64,000 bases of DNA, taken from Streptomyces sannanensis. Lineage in GTDB: Bacteria; Actinomycetota; Actinomycetes; Streptomycetales; Streptomycetaceae. Shown here one piece after another: positions 42,257 to 50,948 of this stretch. The notes under the pieces are model-generated. The model did no database searches and was not told the DNA's origin. It saw only the letters and a program-made list of their open reading frames with translations. Location of the stretch: contig NZ_BAAAYL010000001.1 of assembly GCF_039536205.1 (NCBI RefSeq), positions 6,758,001-6,822,000 of the forward strand, written 5' to 3'. The position numbers and the translations under genes were made by a program. Positions within the stretch are counted from its first letter, which is position 1. The number at the start of each line of letters is the position of its first letter.

Positions 42257-43035
42257 CAAAGTCCTCCGTTCGGGTTGGGCCGCACGCTGCCGAAGCGGCG
42301 ATCGCGTTGCTGATAGGTGTGCAGGCACTCCAGGAAGTGCGGTGCGCGGAAGTCGGGCCACAGCACCGACGGGAAGACCCATTCGGCGTAGGCGACCTGC
42401 CACAGCATGAAGTTGGAGATGCGCTGCTCACCAGAGGTACGGATGACCAGGTCCACATCGGGAGTGTCGGGAAAGGGCAGATGGGCGGCGAACGTCTGCT
42501 CGGTCACGGCGTCGGTCGGTATACCACTGCGGATCAGTGACCGTGCGGCCTCGACGATGTCCCTGCGTCCGCCGTGATCGAAAGCGACGGTCAGCGTCAT
42601 GCCCCGGTTGTCGCCGGTCAGCGTCATCAGGTCGGCGAAGTCCCGGGCCAGCGCCGGGGGAATCCGTGGATCCGTCACACCGAGGAAACGACAGCGGATT
42701 CCCCGCGCGTGCAGCAGCGGGGCGTGTTTGCGCACCACGCGGCGCACCAACTGCATGAGGAAATCGACCTCGACGCTCGGGCGCCGCCAGTTCTCAGTGG
42801 AGAACGCGTACAGGCTCAGCCATGCGACTCCGGCCGCCCTCGCCGCCTCGATGACGTCGATCACAGTTGTCTCCGCGGCACGGTGACCCGATGTACGCGG
42901 AAGCGACCGCTGTGCTGCCCACCGGCCGTTTCCGTCCATCACGCAAGCGACGTGACGTGGCACTCCGCGCGGCCCCTCGCTGTCCGGGAGACGAGGAGCG
43001 GCGTCAGAACCGCTCGCAGCCTGCTGAACCGTCAC
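42256..43035 (-). CDS. cis-prenyltransferase (undecaprenyl-diphosphate synthase family)
   Basis: About 259 residues from GTG 43035, with a G-rich site upstream; GTG 43041 is an alternative. Signature regions are HVACVMDGNGRWAAQRSLPR with the catalytic Asp, LYAFSTENWRRP near residue 80, and the C-terminal RTSGEQRISNFMLWQVAYAEWVF. The fold joins isopentenyl units in cis to make C15-C55 polyprenyl diphosphates. Because it is coupled by TGATG to an MpaB/latex-clearing-like gene rather than to cell-wall genes, a specialised short- or long-chain polyprenyl product is possible. The housekeeping uppS is presumably elsewhere. Confidence 0.9.
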   Translation of the reverse strand: MTVQQAASGSDAAPRLPDSEGPRGVPRHVACVMDGNGRWAAQRSLPRTSGHRAAETTVIDVIEAARAAGVAWLSLYAFSTENWRRPSVEVDFLMQLVRRVVRKHAPLLHARGIRCRFLGVTDPRIPPALARDFADLMTLTGDNRGMTLTVAFDHGGRRDIVEAARSLIRSGIPTDAVTEQTFAAHLPFPDTPDVDLVIRTSGEQRISNFMLWQVAYAEWVFPSVLWPDFRAPHFLECLHTYQQRDRRFGSVRPNPNGGL

Positions 43036-43327
43036 GGCCACCCCCCAGCATCTGCCGTGATGCCTTCCCAATCCTTGACGAGCAACCGCCCGACTGGCCC
43101 GCCTCCGGCTGCCGCGGCTGCTCGCTGGCCAGGCATCGAGCTGTGCCAAAGAATCAGCAGCGCAGCTCAACGGGCTGATCTGATCGTCCCGAGAAGTGTG
43201 TCAGTGCCCGGTCCTGTAGGGCGTGCAAGTTCTGCAGCTTCACCCTTGGTGCGTGCGTCCGATTCGGCGTTCCTGTGCGGGATGCCGAGTTGAACATGGT
43301 TCGCCATCAGTCCTTCTTTCGAGGGGA

Positions 43328-43347
43328 CCACCGGCTTCAGCGGGTGG
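43328..43347 (+). repeat. Hairpin near the left end of the second tnpB element
   Basis: CCACC (43328-43332) pairs with GGTGG (43343-43347), with GC/GC pairs closing a TTCA loop inside after one mismatch. It is followed by GGGAATCGAATCC. Stems of this form mark ends of IS200/IS605 elements, so this may be the left end of the copy starting at 43468, or the right end of an older lost copy. The surrounding interval 43,036-43,467 has no convincing gene. Confidence 0.45.
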
Positions 43348-43467
43348 GGGAATCGAATCCTTGGAGCGGAGCCGCGAAGCGGCGGAGTTCACTGCGTTGT
43401 CGGTGGCGGCCGGTAGGGTGAATCCACCAGGCTTGACCAGGGGAAAACGAGAGGGAGGTGGGCTGCG

Positions 43468-44640
43468 GTGTTGCGCGCGTACAAGTTCTTGCTGCGGCCC
43501 ACTGCCCGGCAGACCCAGGCCCTTGTGGAGATGCTGGCCGACCACTGCTCGCTGTACAACGGCGCGTTGCAGGAGCGCCGGGACGCCTACCGTCACGTAT
43601 CGAAAACCACGGTCCGGTACGGGGACCAGTCGGTGCAGCTGAAGGAGATCCGGGCGTTCGACCCGGAGCGGCAGGGCCGCTGGTCGTTCTCCTCCCAGCA
43701 GGCCACCCTGCGCCGCCTCGACAAGGCGTTCGCCGCGTTCTTCCGGCGGGTGAAGAAGGGGGAGACGCCCGGCTACCCGCGCTTCAAGGGTGTCGGCCAC
43801 TTCGACACCGTGATCTTTCCCAGGGACGGCGACGGCTGCCGGTGGGACTCCACTCCCCACGACCGCCGGACTCGTGTACGTCTTCAGGGCATCGGGCACG
43901 TCCGCGTCCACCGGCACCGGCCGGTCAAGGGACGCGTGAAGACGATCGCCGTCAAGCGCGAGGGCAAGCGCTGGTACGTCGTCCTGTCCTGCGACGCTGT
44001 CCCCGCCGAACCGCTCCAGGCCACGGGAGCGGTGTCCGGGATCGACATGGGCGTCACGCACTTCCTGACCACTTCCGACGGCCGGCATGTCGCCAACCCG
44101 CGCGTCCTCGACCAGGCAGTCGACGAGCTGGCCGGAGCCCAGCGGCACCTGGCCACGTTCCCCGGGCGGACCAGGCAGCGGACGAAGAAGCACCGCGCCG
44201 CAGCCCGCCGCGTGGCCACGCTGTATGCGAAGATCCGCCGTCGGCGGGCCGACTTCCACCACAAGACCGCGCTTGCCCTCGTGCGGGACCACGACGTGAT
44301 TGCGCACGAACGGCTGAACACGGCCGGCATGACCCGCACCCCCAAGCCCAAGCCCAGGCCCGACGCGCCCGGTGTGTTCCTGCCGAACGGCGCCGCCGCC
44401 AAGGCCGGGCTCAACCGCAGCATCCTCGACGCGGGTTGGGGGGTGTTCCTCGCGATCCTCGCCAACAAGGCTGAAAGCGCCGGTCGGACCGTCATCGCCG
44501 TGGACCCCCGCAACACCTCCCGCACGTGTCCGTCCTGCGGACACGTCGCGAAGGAGAACCGCGTCACCCAAAGGAAATTCCAGTGCACGCGTGCAGGTTC
44601 ACCGCGAACGCGGACCACGTCGGTGCCCTGAACGTCCTCG
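43468..44640 (+). pseudogene. tnpB: TnpB (IS200/IS605 OrfB) copy 2, 3' frameshift
   Basis: GTG 43468 has GAGGGAGGTG upstream and opens a complete N-terminus (LRAYKFLLRPTARQTQALVE). RuvC-I Asp is near residue 192 (GIDMGVTHF), RuvC-II Glu near 281 (HERLNTAG) and the zinc ribbon at CPSCG near 353. Compared with copy 1, one G is missing near 44590 (TGCACGCGTGC for TGCACGGCGTGC), so the frame leaves CRFTANADHVGALNV and the RuvC-III Asp is lost; the shifted frame stops at 44631. Similarity with copy 1 ends near 44640. As it stands the nuclease should be inactive. Confidence 0.88.
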
Positions 44641-44791
44641 TGGGCTTCCGGTACGACGCCCCGTCCCTGGAGGGGAACCTCACCCGCCTTTCCCGCCGCG
44701 GGCGCCGCGGCACTGCGTGCGCTGTGGCTGCCGCCGAATTGAGCGGGATCGGAAAACTGCCGATTCGGGGGAGTTCGAGGATAGTAGCCGC

Positions 44792-45877
44792 ATGGGCACA
44801 TGGGACAAACGGGGCGACATGGTGGTGCACGAAGTCGAGCCGTACAACGCTGAGCCACCCCCGGGCGCACTCCTGGATCAGATCACCCCACTGGACACCT
44901 TCTACGGCCGCAATCACGGGCCGATCCCCCGCATCGATGCGGCGAGCTGGCGGCTGCGGGTAGACGGTCTGGTCGATCGCCCGCTCGAGCTGTCGATGGA
45001 CGAACTGCAGCGCCGCTTCCCCGAGCGGACGGTGGTGGCGACACTGCAGTGTGCAGGCAACCGGCGCGCCGATCTGATGCGGTTCCGCGACATCCCCGGC
45101 CAGGAGCCCTGGGGCCCGGGAGCCACCTCCACCGCATGCTGGAGCGGAGTGGGCCTGGCAAATGTGCTGGCCGAGGCCGGGCTACAGGCTCAGGCAGCCC
45201 ACATCGCCTTCACCGGCGCCGACGTGTCACAGGAGGCCTACCCTCCACAGCCCTTCGGCGCCTCCATCCCGGCGGCGAAAGCCACATCCAGCGAAGTGCT
45301 CTTGGCCTGGGCCATGAACGATCAGGCGCTGCCCATCGCGCACGGCGCCCCCCTGCGTGTGGTCGTCCCGGGCTGGATCGGAGCCCGCAGCGTCAAATGG
45401 CTCCAGCGCATCACTGCCCAGGCCGAACCGACCGACAACTACTTCCAAACCGCCTACAGCGTCCTGCCCCCGGAGGCCGATCCCCACAAGACCGAACCCG
45501 GCGACGGCATCACCTTGGGCCCGATTACCCTTCACTGCGCCATCCTGCGACCCGACGAAGGCGCCCAGCTACCTGCAGGGCCCACCGACGTCACCGGCTT
45601 CGCCTTCGCCGGGGATGACCGGACCGTGGCACGCGTGGACGTATCCGGCGACGGCGGCAGCACCTGGATCCACGCCGATCTGGACGCACCGGAGAATCCA
45701 TGGACGTGGCAGCACTGGCGTGCCACCCTCACCCTGCCTGCAGGCGAGACGGAGCTGGTCGCCCGGGCCTGGGACTCCACCGCAGCCGTCCAGCCCGAAT
45801 CACCGGCGACCGTCTGGAACCCCAAGGGGTACGCCAACAACTCCTGGGCCCGCCTGAACGTCACCTGCCACCCCTGA
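44792..45877 (+). CDS. Sulfite-oxidase-family molybdopterin enzyme
   Basis: 361 residues from ATG 44792, beyond the transposon debris. The oxidoreductase molybdopterin domain holds the molybdenum-ligand Cys in VATLQCAGNRRADL near residue 86, SVKWLQRI near 210 and PPGALLDQITPLDTFYGRNHGPIP at the start. A C-terminal Mo-co dimerisation (Ig-like) domain follows from about 240 (GFAFAGDDRTVARVDVSGDGG; YANNSWARLNV). No Tat signal or haem domain is visible, so this is a cytoplasmic SorA/YedY-like oxidase or reductase of sulfite or related oxo-anions. A longer open frame upstream overlaps tnpB and is rejected. Confidence 0.9.
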   Translation: MGTWDKRGDMVVHEVEPYNAEPPPGALLDQITPLDTFYGRNHGPIPRIDAASWRLRVDGLVDRPLELSMDELQRRFPERTVVATLQCAGNRRADLMRFRDIPGQEPWGPGATSTACWSGVGLANVLAEAGLQAQAAHIAFTGADVSQEAYPPQPFGASIPAAKATSSEVLLAWAMNDQALPIAHGAPLRVVVPGWIGARSVKWLQRITAQAEPTDNYFQTAYSVLPPEADPHKTEPGDGITLGPITLHCAILRPDEGAQLPAGPTDVTGFAFAGDDRTVARVDVSGDGGSTWIHADLDAPENPWTWQHWRATLTLPAGETELVARAWDSTAAVQPESPATVWNPKGYANNSWARLNVTCHP

Positions 45878-45997
45878 GCCCGTCGTGGCCGCAGTCGCCG
45901 GTAATGCGTCGTACGGCGCGTGCCGGGAGCGTGCCCATGTGCAGCGTGACCTCGCCTCTACCTGCTGCGTTGATTCGTTGATCAGAATCGATGTGAG

Positions 45998-46205
45998 GTG
46001 GGCTGGTGGGATACGTCTACACCCGCTACCTCGCGTTGGGCCTGTGAGCGGCTGGAGATCGGCGTGGTCCGGCCTCAATCGCGGCGTGGTTCCCGATCCC
46101 GCCGCACCGTTCGGCGGGGTGAAGGAGTCGGGTCTGGGTCGCGAGGGCGGTCATGAGGGCCTGCCGGAGTACACCGAGAGCAAGATGATCGCGACCCAGT
46201 CGTGA
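45998..46205 (+). pseudogene. Aldehyde dehydrogenase C-terminal remnant (GabD-like)
   Basis: A short piece reads VGYVYTRYLALGL, stop, then ERLEIGVV, and after one extra C shifts to GLNRGVVPDPAAPFGGVKESGLGREGGHEGLPEYTESKMIATQ, ending at TGA 46203-46205. This is the C-terminal end of NAD-dependent (semi)aldehyde dehydrogenases. The catalytic Cys and cofactor domain are absent. Its stop overlaps the region just upstream of the beta-hydroxyacid dehydrogenase, suggesting that both once formed a catabolic operon. Confidence 0.8.
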
Positions 46206-46270
46206 CCGATGGTCCGCTGGTGACCGACGTTCCGCACGTGGCGACGGAGCGTAGGAAAGGAGCGAGAGTG

Positions 46271-47143
46271 ATGGATAGGGTCGGGTTCGTCGGGCTCGGC
46301 ACGATGGGCCGCCCGATGGTGCGCAGGCTGCTGGCCGCCGGGCACCGCGTGATGGTGTGGAACAGGTCGCGGCCCGCCGTCGAGGAGCTGTGCGCGGAAG
46401 GGGCGGAGGCCGCGGCGGACCTCGCGGAGGTGTTCGAGCTCCCCGTGGTCATGAGCGCGCTGTCCGACGACGTGAGCGTCCGGTCGCTGATCCTGGACAG
46501 CGGGGTGCTGGACGGCGCCGGCTGCCGGGTGCACGTGAACCTGGCGACGATGTCGGCCGACTTTGCCGCCGAGGCGGCGCAGCAGCACGCACAGCGGGGC
46601 ATCGGCTATGTGGCGGCCCCGGTGCTGGGCCGGGCCGAGGTGGCGGCGGCCGGGAAGCTGAACGTCCTGGCCGCCGGCGACCCCGCGGCGCTGGCCCTGG
46701 CAAGGCCGGTGCTCGAGCCGCTGGCCGGGCGGATCTGGGAGCTCGGGGACGACCCGTCCCGCGCCAACGTGGTCAAGATCGCGGCCAACTTCCTGCTGGC
46801 CTCCGCGATCGAGGCCACCGCGGAGGCGACGTCGCTGGTGGAGTCGTACGGCATCGACGCCTCCGCGTTCGTCGAGCTGATCAGTAGCACAGTGTTCCCG
46901 GGACCGGTCTACAGCACGTACGGCGGTCTCATGGCCGAGCGACGTTACGAGCCGCCCGGGTTCACGGCGCGGCTCGGGCTGAAGGACGTGAACCTCGCTC
47001 TGTCGGCGGCGCATCAGCACGATGTGGCACTGCCCACCGGCAGCCTCGTGCGGGACGCCCTGCTCGAAGCCCTAGCGGTGGGCTGGTCCGAGCACGACTG
47101 GGCCGTGCTCGCCGAGGTCGCCCGGAGAAGGGCGGGACGCTGA
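46271..47143 (+). CDS. NAD(P)-dependent beta-hydroxyacid dehydrogenase
   Basis: 290 residues from ATG 46271; GTG 46268 is equally possible, as AAAGGAG lies upstream of both. The Rossmann motif is VGFVGLGTMGRPMVRRL at the N-terminus. The substrate-binding strand VHVNLATMSADFA replaces the usual DxST-SP form. GRAEVAAAGKLNVLAAGD follows, and the catalytic Lys sits in ANVVKIAANFLLAS near residue 166. The family oxidises 3-hydroxyisobutyrate, tartronate, 6-phosphogluconate or reduces glyoxylate/succinic semialdehyde. With the neighbouring aldehyde dehydrogenase remnant, a semialdehyde-related role is likely. Confidence 0.87.
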   Translation: MDRVGFVGLGTMGRPMVRRLLAAGHRVMVWNRSRPAVEELCAEGAEAAADLAEVFELPVVMSALSDDVSVRSLILDSGVLDGAGCRVHVNLATMSADFAAEAAQQHAQRGIGYVAAPVLGRAEVAAAGKLNVLAAGDPAALALARPVLEPLAGRIWELGDDPSRANVVKIAANFLLASAIEATAEATSLVESYGIDASAFVELISSTVFPGPVYSTYGGLMAERRYEPPGFTARLGLKDVNLALSAAHQHDVALPTGSLVRDALLEALAVGWSEHDWAVLAEVARRRAGR

Positions 47144-47288
47144 CGCGCGCGGGCGCCGACGCGGGCCGTGCGATGCCGCGCCGCACACTCGTGAAGTGAG
47201 GCGGCCCGGCGCCGCTCGCCGCCGGCCGGGCCGGCCCGGTCGGCTCGCCCGCGGTGCACCCCGTCGGTCTCGCTCCGCAGCGTGCCGG

Positions 47289-48272
47289 TCACAACCATCC
47301 GCAGCGTTGCGCCTGCAGGGCCATCTGGAAGCGGTTCGCGGCGCCGAGGCGGGCCATCAGGATCTGCAGCCGGCGGAACAGCGTGCGGCGGCTGATTCCC
47401 ATCTCGCGGGCGATGACGTCGTCGCTCGCGCCGCCCGCGAGGAGCCACAGCAAGCGGCGGTCGGCGGGCGGCAGGCCGCCCGGGCCGGTGGTGCGGCCGT
47501 GGAACGGCAGGGCTTTCTGCCAGGACTGCTCGAACAGTGCCACGAGCGCGGAGAGCAGCCCGCACGGCTGCACGACCAGCATGGTGTTGTGCACGTCGGC
47601 CTCTTTGATCGACAACGACACGAGCGCGTACGCCTCGTCGATGATCACGAGCTTGACCGGCACGGACGGCAGCACCCTGGCCTGTTCGCCGGCCTCGATG
47701 GCCGGTTCGATGGCCTCCTTCAGGCGTCCCGGATGCTCCAGCGACTCCCGTGAGTACACGACACGCTGCGTCACCCCGCGGGCGAGCGTGGCGAGCGAGT
47801 CGTCGATGGCGCCGGGCAGGGGGAAGTACGGCGGTGACTCGAGCTGCCGGATCTGTTCGCGGGCGCTGGCCCACGCGTGGCGCATCCTGTGGCCGATGGC
47901 GTCACCGGTGACGACCTCCACGAGGTTGTCGTTGTACGCGGCGAGCCGATGTCGCCGGAACGACTCGAACGCGCCACCGACGGTGATGCGCGACTCCTCC
48001 ACCTCGGCCGCCCGGTGCCGAGCGAGGATCTCCAGGCCTGCGCTCGGCGGAACCGGAGCCACCACGTCCGCGCCCTCATCGGCGGCACTGGCCAGACCGG
48101 CGTCGACCAGGTGGCCGTACGCCGCGGCGAGTTCCGCGCCGCCCAGACCGGCCGCGGCTCCGATCGCACTCAGCGGAGCGGGGGCCAGCTCCAGCAGCGC
48201 CAGATAGACCCGGCTCGCCGCGTGATCGATCCCCAGAAGCCGAAGGGCCTCGCTGAGTTTTGCGTTCGCCAT
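47289..48272 (-). CDS. TrmB-like/LuxR-type transcriptional regulator
   Basis: 327 residues from ATG 48272. The N-terminal 70 residues look like a TrmB-type winged helix (EALRLLGIDHAASRVYLALLEL). A middle region of about 170 residues includes a phospholipase-D-like sensor stretch (RVLPSVPVKLVIIDEAYALVS). The C-terminus is a LuxR/GerE helix-turn-helix (LLWLLAGGASDDVIAREMGISRRTLFRRLQILMARLGA, near 270-310). This class of two-HTH regulator is common and mostly uncharacterised in Streptomyces. It is transcribed divergently from the peptidase gene at 48516 and could control it or itself from the 243-base gap. Confidence 0.86.
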   Translation of the reverse strand: MANAKLSEALRLLGIDHAASRVYLALLELAPAPLSAIGAAAGLGGAELAAAYGHLVDAGLASAADEGADVVAPVPPSAGLEILARHRAAEVEESRITVGGAFESFRRHRLAAYNDNLVEVVTGDAIGHRMRHAWASAREQIRQLESPPYFPLPGAIDDSLATLARGVTQRVVYSRESLEHPGRLKEAIEPAIEAGEQARVLPSVPVKLVIIDEAYALVSLSIKEADVHNTMLVVQPCGLLSALVALFEQSWQKALPFHGRTTGPGGLPPADRRLLWLLAGGASDDVIAREMGISRRTLFRRLQILMARLGAANRFQMALQAQRCGWL

Positions 48273-48515
48273 ACGCCGCATTATCGACGGCTCCCGTGAG
48301 GCCCGGGCACGCGGGCCGCAACCAGTGGTGGCCGATCTGTGCCAGTGGCATCCTTGGGCACCAGGCGCGCGCGGTACGGGGTACCGTCCAGGAGCCGCCG
48401 ACGACTGGCGGCGGCGAGGGCGGCCGGGGCTGCACCGGGCGGGGCGAGCGACCTGTCCGTACGCGCCTGCCGACCCCTCGTCGTTGAGGAACCCATCCGG
48501 AAGAAGGTGGACGAC

Positions 48516-49928
48516 GTGGCGAAGGGTCGGAAGAACGGCCTCTACTCAGGTATCTCCGAGGAGCTGTCCGCTCTGATGCGGACGGGGTGGGCGGATACCG
48601 AGCGGCACGACCTGCAGCTCGCTGAGCAGGCTCCGTACGCGGCCCGCCGCCGCGCCGCGCTCTCCGTGCGCTTCCCCGGCGAACGCCTCGTGATCCCTTC
48701 GGGGAATCTCAAGGTCCGCTCGAACGACGACACCTACCCGTTCCGGCCGTACTCGGGCTATGTGCACATGACCGGGGACCAGGCCCGGGATGGCGCGCTC
48801 GTCCTCGAACCCCGCGCGGACGGCGGCCACGACGCCTACTGCTATCAGCTGCCGCGGGACAGCAGGGACACAGACGAGTTCTGGCTCGGCTACACCGCCG
48901 AACTGTGGATGGGCCGACGCCGTTCCCTTGCCGAGTCGGAGCTCGTGCTCGGCCTGCCCTGCCGAGACGTCCGCACGGCGGCCGACGACCTGGCCGCCGC
49001 CTCCGGCGCGCCGACCCGGATCGTCCGCGGCATCGACCCGGCCCTGGAGGCTGCCGTCACCACCGACGAGGAGCGCGACGCCGAACTGGAAGAGGCGCTC
49101 AGCGATCTCCGCCTCGTCAAGGACGCGTGGGAACTGGCCGAGATGCGCAAGGCCGTGGACTCCACCGTGCGCGGATTCACCGACGTCGTCGGCGAGCTCT
49201 CCCGGGCGATCGCGTCGTCCGAGCGGTGGATTGAGGGAACGTTCTTCCGCCGCGCACGCCTGGAGGGCAACTCCGTCGGCTACGGATCGATCTGCGCGGC
49301 GGGCGAGCACGCCACGATCATGCACTGGACGGAGAACGACGGCCCGGTGCGCCCCGGCGACCTGCTCCTGCTCGACGCGGGCGTGGAGACGCACACCCTC
49401 TACACCGCCGACGTCACGCGCACCCTCCCGATCAGCGGGACCTTCACGCCCGTGCAGCGCAAGGTCTACGACGCGGTGTACGAGGCCCAGGAGGCGGGCA
49501 TGGCCGCCGTCAAGCCGGGCGCCCAGTACCGCGACTTCCACGAGGCGTCCCAGCGCTACCTGGCGGCGAAGCTGGTCGAGTGGGGCTTCATCGAGGGCCC
49601 GGCCGACCAGGCGTACGAACTCGGCCTGCAGCGCCGATTCACCATGGCCGGCACCGGCCACATGCTTGGGCTCGACGTCCACGACTGCGCGGCGGCCCGC
49701 AACGAGGAGTACGTCGACGGCGTGCTGGAGCCGGGCATGGTGCTCACCGTCGAGCCCGGCCTGTACTTCCAGCCGGACGATCTCACCGTGCCCGAGGAGT
49801 GGCGCGGCATCGGGGTCCGGATCGAGGACGACCTGGTCGTCACCGACGGCGGCCACGAGAACCTGTCGGCGGGCCTGCCGCGGTCCGCGGACGACGTCGA
49901 GGCGTGGATGGCCCGGTTTGCGGGCTGA
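48516..49928 (+). CDS. pepP: M24-family Xaa-Pro aminopeptidase
   Basis: 470 residues from GTG 48516, preceded by AAGAAGG; the longer upstream frame shows no coding similarity. The N-terminal creatinase-like domain contains RFPGERLVIPSGNLKVRSNDDTYPFRP. The metal centre is complete: LLLDAGVETHTLYTADVTRT (two Asp) near 288-300, AGTGHMLGLDVHD (His) near 385, MVLTVEPGLYF (Glu) near 412 and GVRIEDDLVV (Glu) near 437. It removes N-terminal residues preceding proline, in the cytoplasm. Streptomycetes usually have two such genes and this one is full length. Confidence 0.92.
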   Translation: MAKGRKNGLYSGISEELSALMRTGWADTERHDLQLAEQAPYAARRRAALSVRFPGERLVIPSGNLKVRSNDDTYPFRPYSGYVHMTGDQARDGALVLEPRADGGHDAYCYQLPRDSRDTDEFWLGYTAELWMGRRRSLAESELVLGLPCRDVRTAADDLAAASGAPTRIVRGIDPALEAAVTTDEERDAELEEALSDLRLVKDAWELAEMRKAVDSTVRGFTDVVGELSRAIASSERWIEGTFFRRARLEGNSVGYGSICAAGEHATIMHWTENDGPVRPGDLLLLDAGVETHTLYTADVTRTLPISGTFTPVQRKVYDAVYEAQEAGMAAVKPGAQYRDFHEASQRYLAAKLVEWGFIEGPADQAYELGLQRRFTMAGTGHMLGLDVHDCAAARNEEYVDGVLEPGMVLTVEPGLYFQPDDLTVPEEWRGIGVRIEDDLVVTDGGHENLSAGLPRSADDVEAWMARFAG

Positions 49929-50159
49929 GTGCGTCACACAAGGGGCTGTGGCTTTCGGCGTGTGAAGCGTGCCGCTTTGTACGCGAAGTCGCAGTCATTG
50001 CAAGGCTGTTGATGCCGACTGGCGCGCACGCGGATGCGTCCCGTTGCCACGGGTGCACCCGCGTGCGCCGCTGCTGGCGGCATACGCCGGCGCGGTGTCC
50101 GGGGTACGCCGCCCTGGGGTGGGACGGGCTGCGGGAGGCAGTCCTCGCGCTCATGTCGC

Positions 50160-50948
50160 CTATTTGGGGTCGCGGTTGAACTGTGCCTGCGACCAGCGGT
50201 AGCCGAGTGCGGCGAGACCCAGGCACCAGGCAATGGCGATCCACCCGTTGTTGCCGATCTCGGTGCCGAGGAGGAGTCCGCGCAGGGTCTCGATGGCGGG
50301 CGTGAACGGCTGGTACTCGGCGATCGGCTGGAACCAGCCCGGCATGGTGTGCAGGGGGACGAAGGTGCTGGAGATGAGCGGGAGGAAGATCAGCGGCATC
50401 GCGTTGTTGCTGGCTGCCTCGGCGTTCGGGCTGACCAGGCCCATCCCGACCGCGATCCAGGTGAGCGCCAGGGCGAACAGCGTGACCAGTCCGAATGCCG
50501 CGATCCACTCCAGGGTCGTGGCGTCCGTGGAGCGGAAGCCGATGGCCACGGCGACGGCGCCGACAAGGACCACGCTCGTGATCGACTGCAGGACGCTGCC
50601 GATGACGTGTCCGATGATCACGGAGCCGCGGTGGATGGCCATGGTGCGGAAGCGGGCGATGATGCCCTCGGTCATGTCGTTGGAGACGGAGACCGCGGTG
50701 CCGATCGTGGTGGAGCCGATGGTCATCAGCAGCAGGCCCGGCACGAGGTAGGCGATGTAGTCGGAGCGGTCGGCGTCGCTGCCGAGGCCCGCGCTCATCG
50801 CGTCGCCGAAGATGTAGACGAAGAGGAGCAGCAGCATGATCGGCGTGAGCAGCAGGTTCAGGGTGAGGGAGGGATAGCGCCGGGCGTGGAGCAGGTTGCG
50901 GCGCAGCATCGTGGACGAGTCGCGCACGGCGAGGGGGAAGGAGCTCAT
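50160..50948 (-). CDS. ABC-2 type exporter permease (DrrB-like)
   Basis: 262 residues with six hydrophobic segments and the ABC-2 signature near residues 175-215 (NAEAASNNAMPLIFLPLISSTFVPLHTMPGW in outline: the LPLxFxS...P pattern before the last helices). It forms the membrane part of a drug or lipid exporter with the ATPase encoded just upstream. ATG 50948 overlaps the ATPase stop by ATGA, giving equal synthesis. Substrate is unknown; the family was defined by daunorubicin resistance but is general. Confidence 0.9.
   Translation of the reverse strand: MSSFPLAVRDSSTMLRRNLLHARRYPSLTLNLLLTPIMLLLLFVYIFGDAMSAGLGSDADRSDYIAYLVPGLLLMTIGSTTIGTAVSVSNDMTEGIIARFRTMAIHRGSVIIGHVIGSVLQSITSVVLVGAVAVAIGFRSTDATTLEWIAAFGLVTLFALALTWIAVGMGLVSPNAEAASNNAMPLIFLPLISSTFVPLHTMPGWFQPIAEYQPFTPAIETLRGLLLGTEIGNNGWIAIAWCLGLAALGYRWSQAQFNRDPK

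Noticed and set aside
40622..42313. 563-codon plus-strand open frame opposite the MpaB/EF-hand gene
   Set aside because: Antisense shadow; three EF-hands and the coupled start are on the minus strand.
48546..49937. 463-codon minus-strand open frame opposite the M24 peptidase
   Set aside because: Shadow of a gene with a complete metal-ligand set on the plus strand.
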